A stretch of DNA of 64,000 nt from Niastella sp. Its GTDB lineage: Bacteria > Bacteroidota > Bacteroidia > Chitinophagales > Chitinophagaceae. This document shows positions 36,433 to 44,374 of this stretch, piece after piece. The stretch lies in assembly GCA_017744515.1 (NCBI GenBank), contig JAGIBF010000017.1, positions 1-64,000 of the forward strand, given 5' to 3'. Within the stretch, counting starts at the first letter, position 1; the number at the start of each line of letters is the position of its first letter. The notes beneath the pieces are model-generated. The model made no database searches. It had not been told where the DNA came from and saw only the letters and a program-made list of their open reading frames with translations. The position numbers were made by a program, and so were the translations under genes.

Positions 36433-37899
36433 ATGAAAAAAACTTTGTTGACACTATTTGCCTTTTTTCCCGCATTACTCTTTGCGCAACTTGGCGTAAA
36501 GTACGATCCTTCTGTGCAAACGACCGGAAACCTTCAATACTTCAGACCCAAAGGCGATCTGTTTGTTGGAGATTGTATGCCGTTCTCACACAATGGCAAG
36601 TATTACTTTTACTGGTTGCTTGATTCTGCGCATCACAGGAGCCTTAATGGGCTCGGTGGACATCAGTGGGCGCTCAGCACCAGCCCGGATCTCAAAACCT
36701 GGAAGCAGGAACCGGTGGTGATCGGGATCGATGAAGAATGGGAGAAATCGATCTGTACAGGTTCGATCGTTTACTACAAGGGGACCTTCTATGCGTTCTA
36801 TGCAACAAGGCTCATCAATGCCGAAGGAAATGTAAACGAACAACTGAGTTATGCTACGAGCAGTGATGGTATCCATTTCGCCAAGCAAAAACCCAATCCG
36901 TTCTATACATCCGCCCCGGGATACAGCAAAAGGGATTTCCGTGATCCAAAAGTGATCGTCGATGAAAAGACCGGCGAGTTCCATCTCTTTGTTTCCAGCT
37001 GGCAGGAAAATCCGGTGATGCGGCATGCAGGCGGTTGTCTGGTGCACCTGACTTCTACTGATCTGAAGAACTGGAAAGTACATGAGCCGATTCTTACCGG
37101 TCAGCCAAGCGTGCCGGAGTGTCCGGATTATTTTTTCTGGAAAGGCTGGTATTACCTGGTGTATAGTGACAACAGCAATACCTATTATGTCAAATCCAGA
37201 AAGCCTTATGGCCCATGGGAGGAGCCGGCAACGCAGGCGCTGAACGAGCAATGGTCGAATGTCGTAAAAACCGCTGCTTTTCATAATGACCGCCGGATAG
37301 CTGCGGGTTGGGTTCCGTCCCGCAACAACAACAAAGATAATGAACACGAGATCTTTGGCGGACAGGCGATCTTCCGCGAGTTGATACAATTCCCGGATGG
37401 CACATTAGGGACAAAATTTCCGGCGGAGATGATCCCGGCAAGCACAGGTGCATTAACATTCAAACTCACACCGGCAATGCTGTCGACCGTGACTGCCAAT
37501 ACAGTACAGATCAATGCGCCGGATGGAGTAGGGGCAGCAAAGATCGCCGGTATTCCGGCACGGAGCCGTATCAGCTTTGAAGTTGCGCCCGGTTCAAACC
37601 TGGAAGAATTTGGCCTGATGCTTCGTTCAGACAGCAAGGCTGATATCGGTTACCGGTTGAATTTGGCGCCCAATGCCGGCGTCATCAGTCTCGGGAATAC
37701 CCAGATCAACGCAGTCACCGGATTGAGCAAACCGGTTCGTTTGGACGTGATACTGTATGATGACATTATCGATGTTTCCATTGATGGAAAGCGTTGTATC
37801 GTGAATCGCATGCCTGAATGGAAAGGCGACCATGTATGGTTTTATGGAAAACACGGAAAACTTGCATTCAAATCGATCGTGATCCAAACACTTCAATAG
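36433..37899 (+). CDS. GH32-like fructan/sucrose-type hydrolase (variant nucleophile motif)
   Basis: Secreted 488-residue enzyme with a signal peptide (FPALLFAQ). The five-bladed propeller of clan GH-J is indicated by RDP (Arg170-Asp171-Pro172, transition-state binding) and EC (Glu229-Cys230, acid/base) motifs in the right order and spacing. The canonical nucleophile motif NDPNG is replaced by VGDCMPF, with Asp47 as the probable nucleophile. This matches a divergent GH32-like group rather than classical levanases. A C-terminal beta-sandwich (about 345-488) follows. The neighbouring transporter and ROK kinase suggest release of fructose or a related sugar from an oligosaccharide. Exact specificity is not readable. 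Confidence 0.82.
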   Translation: MKKTLLTLFAFFPALLFAQLGVKYDPSVQTTGNLQYFRPKGDLFVGDCMPFSHNGKYYFYWLLDSAHHRSLNGLGGHQWALSTSPDLKTWKQEPVVIGIDEEWEKSICTGSIVYYKGTFYAFYATRLINAEGNVNEQLSYATSSDGIHFAKQKPNPFYTSAPGYSKRDFRDPKVIVDEKTGEFHLFVSSWQENPVMRHAGGCLVHLTSTDLKNWKVHEPILTGQPSVPECPDYFFWKGWYYLVYSDNSNTYYVKSRKPYGPWEEPATQALNEQWSNVVKTAAFHNDRRIAAGWVPSRNNNKDNEHEIFGGQAIFRELIQFPDGTLGTKFPAEMIPASTGALTFKLTPAMLSTVTANTVQINAPDGVGAAKIAGIPARSRISFEVAPGSNLEEFGLMLRSDSKADIGYRLNLAPNAGVISLGNTQINAVTGLSKPVRLDVILYDDIIDVSIDGKRCIVNRMPEWKGDHVWFYGKHGKLAFKSIVIQTLQ

Positions 37900-37913
37900 T
37901 TAATACATCAACT

Positions 37914-38924
37914 ATGTTCTTAGGAATAGATATTGGCGGTACAAAATGTGCTGTAGTGACTGGCATGCCTGACAGCAGCGGAATGATGCAGGTGCTGGAT
38001 AAGATCAGTACACCAACAGATAAACCGGTATATGAAATGATCGCGAAGCTGTTCAGCCTGGCAGAAGAACTGCTGCAGCGAAATGAATTGGATAACAAAG
38101 AACTGGACGGTATAGGGATCAGTTGTGGCGGTCCGCTGAGCAGCAAGCGCGGACGTATACTTTCACCACCCAATCTTCCCGGCTGGGATGACATTCCGAT
38201 CGTGGAGATGGCCACAGCGTTCTTTCAACAGAAAGTAATACTCCAGAATGATGCCAATGCATGTGCTGTAGCCGAGTGGAAATATGGCGCAGGCAGGGGC
38301 GTGGACAATCTGATCTTTCTCACTTTCGGCACGGGCATGGGAGCTGGGTTGATATTGAATGGTCGCTTGTATTCAGGCATTACCGATCTGGCCGGTGAAG
38401 TGGGGCATATACGATTGTCCGAAGCCGGTCCTGTTGGCTTTGGTAAGTCAGGTTCGTTTGAAGGCTATTGTAGCGGTGGGGGCATCGCGCAGCTTGGTCA
38501 GATCAAGGCGCGGGAGCAGATACAGATGGGCCAATCGACGGCATACTGTGCCAGCCTCGATGCGCTGCCTTATGTAACGGCTAAAAGTATAGCAGAAGCC
38601 GCTGCGGAAGGCGATGAAACGGCGATCGCGGTATACGATCATTCTTCAGAATATCTTGGCCGTGCGCTGGCGATGCTGATTGATGTATTGAATCCGGAGT
38701 TGATCATTCTCGGAAGTATCTATGGACGTGCACAGCAGCTGATCGAAAAGAAAATGTGGTCGGCCATCCACCGCGAAGCTTTCAAAGATTCGGTGGAGGC
38801 CTGCAGGATCGTGGCTGCCGGACTTGGTGAAAGCATTGGCGATATAGCGGCGCTTTCATTGGCGGCAATGGCTGCAGAAGGAACCCGGACAGTAAAAGGC
38901 AGTGGTCTCATGAATACGGAATGA
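37914..38924 (+). CDS. ROK-family sugar kinase (fructokinase/glucokinase type)
   Basis: 336 residues from the ATG at 37914, 15 bases after the GH32-like gene; upstream in-frame codons belong to that gene. ROK features: the N-terminal phosphate loop LGIDIGGTKCAVV, the catalytic-region NDANACAVAEWKYGAGRG, GTGMGAGLI, and the GEVGHIRL His motif. The usual CxCGxxGCxE zinc motif is absent; the equivalent stretch reads EGYCSGGGI, which is seen in one ROK subgroup. It is cytoplasmic and phosphorylates the imported monosaccharide. It is the last gene of the LacI-controlled operon and is followed by a terminator. Confidence 0.9.
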   Translation: MFLGIDIGGTKCAVVTGMPDSSGMMQVLDKISTPTDKPVYEMIAKLFSLAEELLQRNELDNKELDGIGISCGGPLSSKRGRILSPPNLPGWDDIPIVEMATAFFQQKVILQNDANACAVAEWKYGAGRGVDNLIFLTFGTGMGAGLILNGRLYSGITDLAGEVGHIRLSEAGPVGFGKSGSFEGYCSGGGIAQLGQIKAREQIQMGQSTAYCASLDALPYVTAKSIAEAAAEGDETAIAVYDHSSEYLGRALAMLIDVLNPELIILGSIYGRAQQLIEKKMWSAIHREAFKDSVEACRIVAAGLGESIGDIAALSLAAMAAEGTRTVKGSGLMNTE

Positions 38925-38962
38925 TAAACGTTTGCAGGCAGACGTTTACACTTGAAGTCAAA

Positions 38963-38988
38963 GGTCGCCGGAAACGGCGGCCTTTTTT
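38963..38988 (+). terminator. Rho-independent terminator of the GH32 operon
   Basis: 8-bp stem GGTCGCCG / CGGCGGCC (one G-T pair) with a GAAA tetraloop is followed by six T, 39 bases after the ROK kinase stop. Confidence 0.93.
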
Positions 38989-39134
38989 ATTACCCGGTCA
39001 GCGATGAATAGCGACACAAAAAACTTTAATTGAAAAGGAAATACAAGGAAGATATCCAACGAATACAGGCACTTCTTTTCCTCTCGGAGTTTAAGAAAAC
39101 CAACGCTGTTTGCTATTATTATGCCGAAAGAATA

Positions 39135-39156
39135 AAGCCGGATAGACATCCGGCTT
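39135..39156 (-). terminator. Terminator for the minus-strand Hsp20 gene
   Basis: A perfect 9-bp stem AAGCCGGAT / ATCCGGCTT with a 4-base loop. On the minus strand it is followed by TATTCTTT. It lies 78 bases beyond the Hsp20 stop. I see no convincing gene between it and the kinase terminator; a 63-codon minus-strand frame there has no recognisable features. Confidence 0.7.
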
Positions 39157-39233
39157 ACTTGTGCTATGCGTGAAAGAACCCGTTATGGATCCTATGCAAG
39201 AAAACACCTCATGTAACTGAAATGGAAGGGTAG

Positions 39234-39683
39234 TTAATGAATATCGATATGCCTGGTAAGGGCAGCTTTTTTGGCCTCTTCTTTTTTAGGCAGCGACAAA
39301 TGCAATACACCGTCGGTATAACGGGCTTCGATCTTGTCCTGCTTTACATCTTCAGGCAGGCTAAAGCTGCGGCTGAAAGAAGAATAGTTGTATTCGCGGC
39401 GCGTATGCCGTTTATCCTTATCTTCTTTTTTCTCTTCTTTTTCACAACTAATAGTCAGCAGGTTACCTTCCACGTCGATCCTGAAATCTTCTTTCTTCAA
39501 TCCCGGAGCAGCCAGTGAAACCTTGTACTCGTCTCTTTCATCCGTAATGTTCACAGCCGGTACGCTTAAAGGCCGGGGAAAAAGGCTGCCGCCATTGCCA
39601 AACATTTCATTCCATGGCTTAAAAAAATCATCGAACACAGAGGGAAAAAAGTCGCCGGACTTTGTAAGTGCTTTGGTTGACAT
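39234..39683 (-). CDS. Hsp20-family small heat-shock chaperone
   Basis: 149 residues from the ATG at 39683. That start is fixed by an AGGAGG Shine-Dalgarno sequence seven bases upstream, unusually good for Bacteroidota; the frame extends 22 codons further but lies in the promoter. The alpha-crystallin domain spans about residues 45-140 (VPAVNITDERDEYKVSLAAPGLKKEDFRI... IEARYTDGVLHLSLPKK). The conserved final tail motif is degenerate. It is an ATP-independent holdase for unfolded cytoplasmic proteins. A consensus promoter and a Crp/Fnr-type site lie upstream, tying it to the stress island. Confidence 0.95.
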   Translation of the reverse strand: MSTKALTKSGDFFPSVFDDFFKPWNEMFGNGGSLFPRPLSVPAVNITDERDEYKVSLAAPGLKKEDFRIDVEGNLLTISCEKEEKKEDKDKRHTRREYNYSSFSRSFSLPEDVKQDKIEARYTDGVLHLSLPKKEEAKKAALTRHIDIH

Positions 39684-39717
39684 ATAAACCTCCTTTATTT
39701 TATAATTTAACAATAAC

Positions 39718-39784
39718 CAAATGTAACACGCTGGCAAAAGGCAAAACAACGACAGCCGTCAGCCTGCGGTATGAGTATCGTCAG
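39718..39784 (-). promoter_or_regulatory. Hsp20 promoter with Crp/Fnr-type site
   Basis: On the minus strand, TTTG (39742-39745), 16 bases, then a perfect -7 element TACATTTG (39718-39725). An nTGAn-N4-nTCAn site, ATGAGTATCGTCAG, lies at 39771-39784, centred 56 bases upstream of the -7 centre. The site falls inside the 3' end of the AI-2E permease gene. Confidence 0.75.
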
Positions 39785-40835
39785 TTACCGGCTTCCTGTC
39801 CAGCAATATGTTCAGATCTCCCAGGAATGTACCCGGTAAATGATCACTCATGATCTTAAGCATACCGGTAAAAGGAATGAACAGGATCATGCCCGACACA
39901 CCCCATAAAATGCCTCCGCTAATAATGGCCACCAGCGTAGCCCAGGTACTCACCTTCAATTGGGCTGCTACTACACGAGGGAATATCACGTTCGCTTCCA
40001 GGTATTGCACAAAAGCAAATACACCCACCACGCCAACAGGATACCAGATGGAATCCTTAGTGATCCAGGCCACCGAAATAGGCAATAAAGCACTCACAAA
40101 AATGCCTATATAGGGAATGATGGTCATCACGGCGGTAAGCATGCCGAATAAAATAGCGTGGCGAATGCCCAGCACCAGCAGACCAATACTGTTAAGAATT
40201 CCTACAATAATGTACACCAGTACCATACCCTTTATGAAATTGAAATAAGTATGGACCACTTCCTGCAAAATACGCGGCAATTCTTCCTTATACGACGGGC
40301 CGGCTATCCGCAACAAAAACCGCACAAATACACGCCTGTCATAAAGAAACAACGCCGCAAATACTGGTACCAGGAACAACATAACCACGCTGCCCATCCC
40401 GGCAGCAACAGCTCCTTTGATGAAACTACCCATATTGGAGCCAGTTTGTTGAAGTATATGATGCCACCACTCATCCTGCGCGGGCGTAGAAATGCCGAAA
40501 GAGGCTACCCACGCCTGAAACTGTAACAGGGCGGGTTTTAGCCTGGCCTGAAGTGCCGGGAAATCTTTCCAGAATACATGTGCCTGGACCAGCAGCAGGA
40601 CCATGAGCAAGGCAACCAACAAGGCAACGATCAACAGGCAGGCTGCGATAGCCAGGCTACGCGGCCAGCCCCGTTGCTCCAGCCACCGGCAAACCGGATA
40701 TAATACGATGGCAATTAACAATCCATAAGACATCGGAATAAACAGCGTTCTTCCAACATACAGGATCGCCAGCACCAATGCTATGATTGGCAGCCACTTA
40801 CCGGAAGAGCGGCTCGTAATGGAATTAAGATTCAT
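39759..40835 (-). CDS. AI-2E family (PerM/TqsA-like) inner-membrane permease
   Basis: 358-residue membrane protein with about seven helices, an early KWLPIIALVLAILYVGRTLFIP segment and the conserved C-terminal VVAAQLKVSTWATLVAIISGGILWGVSGMILFIPF block. Family members include exporters or permeases of varied, mostly unknown substrates; the AI-2E name does not prove a link to autoinducer 2. It lies 75 bases upstream of Hsp20 on the same strand. Its own promoter is in the divergent region at 40841-40936, where the predicted transcript begins almost at the ATG, so the mRNA may be leaderless. Confidence 0.88.
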   Translation of the reverse strand: MNLNSITSRSSGKWLPIIALVLAILYVGRTLFIPMSYGLLIAIVLYPVCRWLEQRGWPRSLAIAACLLIVALLVALLMVLLLVQAHVFWKDFPALQARLKPALLQFQAWVASFGISTPAQDEWWHHILQQTGSNMGSFIKGAVAAGMGSVVMLFLVPVFAALFLYDRRVFVRFLLRIAGPSYKEELPRILQEVVHTYFNFIKGMVLVYIIVGILNSIGLLVLGIRHAILFGMLTAVMTIIPYIGIFVSALLPISVAWITKDSIWYPVGVVGVFAFVQYLEANVIFPRVVAAQLKVSTWATLVAIISGGILWGVSGMILFIPFTGMLKIMSDHLPGTFLGDLNILLDRKPVTDDTHTAG

Positions 40836-40840
40836 CCCAA

Positions 40841-40936
40841 TAAAACTACAAGCCTCCCTGCAACCGGAAGATGAGAATCATCAGTAACCCTGTTGATACC
40901 TGTCATAACTATTTCTTGTAGCGAAATATAAATTAG
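40841..40936. promoter_or_regulatory. Divergent promoter with two Crp/Fnr-type sites (AI-2E permease / hypothetical gene)
   Basis: Sites ATGAGAATCATCAG (40871-40884) and TTGATACCTGTCAT (40893-40906), starts 22 bases apart. The minus-strand -7 is TAGTTTTA (40841-40848) and the plus-strand -7 is TAAATTAG (40929-40936). Each -7 is 33 bases from the nearer site centre and 55 from the farther one, a mirror-symmetric arrangement. The 39-bp core recurs at 61763-61801. Confidence 0.75.
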
Positions 40937-41031
40937 CATCATCTTTCAACTTTGGAGTGATATCCGGCAGTTGCTGCCGGACAACAAAAACTACAGGAAA
41001 AGCAGATCAGTCTTTACCCAATACCCCTAAA

Positions 41032-41415
41032 ATGAAGAAGATGATCATCCACATAAACAGTAAAAGCCAGATCAGTGATATTCAGCATGACTTTAACCAG
41101 TTGTTTCCCTTTTTAAAGATTGAGCTGTTCAAATATAAACACGGATATCAGGAAGCCTCCTCGCGGCAAATAAAATTGCCGTCTAATTTATACATAGGAG
41201 AATTGGCAGCGCTGATCCCCAAAGAGATCGATGTTACAGAGAACATGACAGTACAGCAATTTGAAAAATTATTTGAAGCCAAATTGGGTTTGAACATACA
41301 GGTTTTCCGCAAAAGCGGCAGCATCTGGCTTGAAACCACGATGACAGATAGCTGGACCCTGAAACAACAAAATGAACATGGCAGGGAAATCTCGGGTGAC
41401 CCTGATTCGCATTAG
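41032..41415 (+). CDS. Conserved hypothetical protein of the stress island
   Basis: 127 residues from the ATG at 41032 (the ATG at 41041 is also possible; a GTG at 40957 is less likely). The N-terminal stretch MIIHINSKSQISDIQHDFNQLFPFLKIELFKYKHG and the later ENMTVQQFEKLFEAKLGLNIQVFRKSGSIWLETT suggest a compact alpha/beta cytoplasmic protein. No signal peptide or membrane helix is present. I recognise no named domain. It is divergent from the AI-2E permease and shares its Crp/Fnr-type promoter, so it probably acts in the same stress response. Confidence 0.75.
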   Translation: MKKMIIHINSKSQISDIQHDFNQLFPFLKIELFKYKHGYQEASSRQIKLPSNLYIGELAALIPKEIDVTENMTVQQFEKLFEAKLGLNIQVFRKSGSIWLETTMTDSWTLKQQNEHGREISGDPDSH

Positions 41416-41443
41416 TAAACACTTTTATATAAAGTTGATATAC

Positions 41444-41469
41444 AAAAAACCCGCCGTGAAAACGGCGGG
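41444..41469 (-). terminator. Terminator of the BaeRF-like gene
   Basis: Perfect 8-bp stem CCCGCCGT / ACGGCGGG with a GAAA loop. On the minus strand the stem is followed by six T. It lies 28 bases after the minus-strand stop at 41497. Confidence 0.88.
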
Positions 41470-41496
41470 CGTTGATCTCATTGTTATGCCTGTTTG

Positions 41497-42447
41497 CTAT
41501 TGGGATTGGTGAAACACTACTAATGCAATTTGTTGGTAGGCAGCCAGCGTACCCGGCGGCACAAACTCCACATTGCCACCGTCCTTCAACACGTTTTCAA
41601 TGATATCATCTACAATATCTTGCGTGCCATATGGTAGGCCTTCCTCTATTACCAGCAGCTGATTTCTGTGATGGGTAGCAGTATCACAAACAGCTTTTAT
41701 TCCGCAGAATAGCTTCCCCGTTTGCTGCGCTTTATCCAGTTGTTGTAGCAGAAACTGATGCTGGCATAAATTCCAATGATCAAGTTTCGGTTGGAGGATC
41801 TTGAGAATAGCTGTTGTGTCGGCTACATCAAAATCGCCAGACACATAAGCCAATATATTTTCGGTATGCCTTGTATACAACCTGAATTTGTCCAGCACAT
41901 GCTGCGGTCCCAGAATGAACACGGGGAGCGGGTACGCTTGTAACATCAGGTCAAGCCCCTTATCCAGCTTGATCACTCCTGTCTCCTGATTCATCATAGT
42001 ACAGGTAAGCTGCCCTCCCGTGCCTAAATACATAGTGGCTGTCCCTTCGCCTAATACAAGCGCCAGGTAATACGTCTCCTTCTTTTTGGCTTTCATAACA
42101 TCCCTGATATCGATATCTTCCCCCGTCCGCACAAGTTCTGTAACCGCAAAATCAAGGTAATATAAATGCGCACTGTAAGGTGAAACAAGAAGAGCAATAC
42201 CCTTCTTGTAATTGCTGAAGTTGATATTGGCAATCAACTCCTGTATCCTCGTAAGCACGGGCAGCGCTTTGTTCGTTGAATAAAATTGAAGCAACCGTCG
42301 CTCCGCCTTCCCCAGCAGCACTTTTAAACGGCTGAGGATAGCATGCTTGTCCTGCAGTTGCGGTTCAAAAGGCAGGACGAGACAAGCCGAAGGCACATGA
42401 CCGGTTTCCTGTAGAAATTCCGCGGGATATTGTAGCAGCTCGTTCAT
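41497..42447 (-). CDS. BaeRF-like (bacterial/archaeal eRF1-superfamily) protein, putative
   Basis: 316 residues from the ATG at 42447. An in-frame ATG at 42483 is also available, but a perfect -7 element ends at 42486, so transcription should begin at or past it. The protein has the three-part layout of eRF1-like proteins: an N-terminal alpha/beta domain (SACLVLPFEPQLQDKHAILSRLK...KGIALLVSP), a middle domain (YYLALVLGEGTATMYLGTGGQL; then PVFILGPQHVLDKF), and a C-terminal domain ending in a Pelota-like tail (VKDG-type LKDGGNVEFVPPGTLAAYQQIALVVF). The family is proposed to act on ribosomes or RNA, but this is unproven. The assignment is by pattern only. It is divergent from the first universal stress gene. 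Confidence 0.6.
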   Translation of the reverse strand: MNELLQYPAEFLQETGHVPSACLVLPFEPQLQDKHAILSRLKVLLGKAERRLLQFYSTNKALPVLTRIQELIANINFSNYKKGIALLVSPYSAHLYYLDFAVTELVRTGEDIDIRDVMKAKKKETYYLALVLGEGTATMYLGTGGQLTCTMMNQETGVIKLDKGLDLMLQAYPLPVFILGPQHVLDKFRLYTRHTENILAYVSGDFDVADTTAILKILQPKLDHWNLCQHQFLLQQLDKAQQTGKLFCGIKAVCDTATHHRNQLLVIEEGLPYGTQDIVDDIIENVLKDGGNVEFVPPGTLAAYQQIALVVFHQSQ

Positions 42448-42485
42448 GATAGAAGTTTTTGTAGTGTCGGTTATTTCATGCATAA

Positions 42486-42642
42486 CAAATGTATTACCTG
42501 CATACCCCCTAAAACTATGATCGCTGTTATACAAAAGGATGACATTGCTCAGCTCAAAGCAAGACAGGCTACACTTTGATCATTGTCAGTTCCATACCTA
42601 ATCCGCATCATAGGTTTGCCCTACAGGTGAAAGGTATATTTG
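42486..42642. promoter_or_regulatory. Divergent promoter with two Crp/Fnr-type sites (BaeRF-like / Usp cluster)
   Basis: Sites ATGACATTGCTCAG (42539-42552) and TTGATCATTGTCAG (42576-42589). Minus-strand -7: TACATTTG (42486-42493). Plus-strand -7: TATATTTG (42635-42642) with TTTG 16 bases upstream (42615-42618). Each -7 is 56 bases from its nearer site and 93 from the other, again mirror-symmetric. Confidence 0.78.
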
Positions 42643-42655
42643 GAAAAAGTGATCT

Positions 42656-43501
42656 ATGGAAAAAATACTCATCGCCCTCGATGGAGGAAGCCCGGGTAAG
42701 GATACCTTATCGTTCGGTATCTATCTTTCCCGGCTCACACATTCAGCCATTACAGGAATATTCCTTGAAAATCAGCCGGAAGCCGAACGACCGGTGGTGA
42801 AGAACTTATATGATGGTACCTATCTTGGTTGGGAGGTGGATGAAAATTCACCGGAGTGGCAGGCAAAAATGGAAAAGATAACTCGTAATATAGATCAATT
42901 CAGGACATATTATAACAACCACGATATTGTAACCCGTGTACACCGGGATGAAGGTATGCCTGTAAAAGAGCTCGTAACAGAAACCAGGTACGCTGACCTC
43001 TTGCTGCTGGATCCCGAAACATCATTCAGGGATGAATTTGAAAAACTACCCACATCATTTGTGGAAGAAATGCTCACGCAGGCTGAATGCCCGGTCATCA
43101 TAGCCCCGGCATCATTCCTCGGCATCGAAGAGATCGTTTTTACCTGGGATGGTAGCCAGTCTGCTGTATTCGCGATAAAACAGTTCACCTACCTGTTCCC
43201 CCAGCTGAAAGATAAAAAAGCGATCATAGTACAGGCAGGAGAAGCAGCGGAACGAAACTATGCCGACAAGGAAAAACTACAGGAATGGCTGGAAGCCCAT
43301 TATGTGCAGATTAATTGGGAGCAATTGACAGGAGAGGTAGGCACCGCACTATTTGGATACCTGCTCAATAAAAAAAAGGTATTTATTGTATTGGGTGCTT
43401 ACGGCAGAAGTCAGGTGTCCAGGTTCTTCAGGCATAGCCATGCAGAAAAGATCCTGAAGACAATAACACAGCCCATTTTTATTACCCATTCCAGAATTTA
43501 A
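42656..43501 (+). CDS. Universal stress protein, tandem UspA domains (first of cluster)
   Basis: 281-residue cytoplasmic protein with two UspA-like domains (about 1-145 and 150-281). The first opens EKILIALDGGSPGKDTLSFG. The second carries IVFTWDGSQSAVFAIKQF and ends VFIVLGAYGRSQVSRFFRHSHA-type sequence, the nucleotide-binding loop region. Tandem Usps bind ATP or AMP and act in survival under energy or oxygen stress. It is first in a run of three plus-strand usp genes and has a promoter with a Crp/Fnr-type site centred 56 bases upstream of the -7. Confidence 0.93.
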   Translation: MEKILIALDGGSPGKDTLSFGIYLSRLTHSAITGIFLENQPEAERPVVKNLYDGTYLGWEVDENSPEWQAKMEKITRNIDQFRTYYNNHDIVTRVHRDEGMPVKELVTETRYADLLLLDPETSFRDEFEKLPTSFVEEMLTQAECPVIIAPASFLGIEEIVFTWDGSQSAVFAIKQFTYLFPQLKDKKAIIVQAGEAAERNYADKEKLQEWLEAHYVQINWEQLTGEVGTALFGYLLNKKKVFIVLGAYGRSQVSRFFRHSHAEKILKTITQPIFITHSRI

Positions 43502-43523
43502 ATACAACATTAAAAATAATACC

Positions 43524-44369
43524 ATGAATACTTTGATCGTAGCAACCGATTTTTCTACAACCTCACGCAATGCGGCCAATTATGCCATGGATATGGCGAT
43601 GGTCATCCAGGCCGATGTATTACTCCTGCATGTATACCAGTTGCCCGCCAGTTACGGAGAAATGACGTTACCGGTAGATGTAGGCAATTGGGAACAGGAG
43701 GCCGAAGACCTGCTCGATGCCTGGAAGAAAGAACTGATACAGCGGGGGCGGGGAGTAGTAACCGTCGATGCAACCGTAAAAATAGGCGGCTTCTATATCG
43801 AATTGGAAAACCTCTGCGAAAAAGTAAACCCCTATGCCGTTATCATGGGTAGCAAAGGTACCTCTGCAGCAGAACGTTTCCTGTTTGGCTCACATGCCAT
43901 TTTCACCATGAAACACCTTCCCTGGCCGGCCATCACCGTTCCGCCCGGTGCCAGTTTTAACTACATTAAGAAAATTGGACTGGCCTGCGATTTCGGTGAA
44001 CCAGATACTGAAGTACCGGCAAAAGAGATCAATAAACTGGTGAAAAACTTTGACGCCGAACTGCATGTGCTCAATGCGGAAAAAACCGGCCATTATGATC
44101 CCCAGGCAGTCCTTGCATCAGGTCACCTCCGCACCCAATTAAAAGATAGCCAGCCGCAATTTCATTTTATGGCAGGCAATAACCCCGATTCGGAGGTCCT
44201 CGACTTCGTCAGAAAAAATGGGATCGATCTGTTGATCGTATTGCCCGGACACCACAATTGGGTAGACGCGATCTTCCATAAAAGCCATACCAAACAATGG
44301 GTATTGCAAAGCCCTGTACCACTCATGTCCCTGCATTACCATGAACAACCTGTAACAACTCACAATTAG
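43524..44369 (+). CDS. Universal stress protein, tandem UspA domains (second of cluster)
   Basis: 281 residues. Domain 1 opens NTLIVATDFSTTSRNAANYAMDMA and closes with the clear nucleotide loop VIMGSKGTSAAERFLFGSHA. Domain 2 (about 155-281) opens KKIGLACDFGE and lacks an obvious GxxG loop (LLIVLPGHHNWVDAIFHKSHT). It begins 22 bases after the first usp gene and ends 5 bases before the third, so the three are one operon. Its domain 1 is the most canonical UspA of the set. Confidence 0.93.
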   Translation: MNTLIVATDFSTTSRNAANYAMDMAMVIQADVLLLHVYQLPASYGEMTLPVDVGNWEQEAEDLLDAWKKELIQRGRGVVTVDATVKIGGFYIELENLCEKVNPYAVIMGSKGTSAAERFLFGSHAIFTMKHLPWPAITVPPGASFNYIKKIGLACDFGEPDTEVPAKEINKLVKNFDAELHVLNAEKTGHYDPQAVLASGHLRTQLKDSQPQFHFMAGNNPDSEVLDFVRKNGIDLLIVLPGHHNWVDAIFHKSHTKQWVLQSPVPLMSLHYHEQPVTTHN

Positions 44370-44374
44370 ATCAT

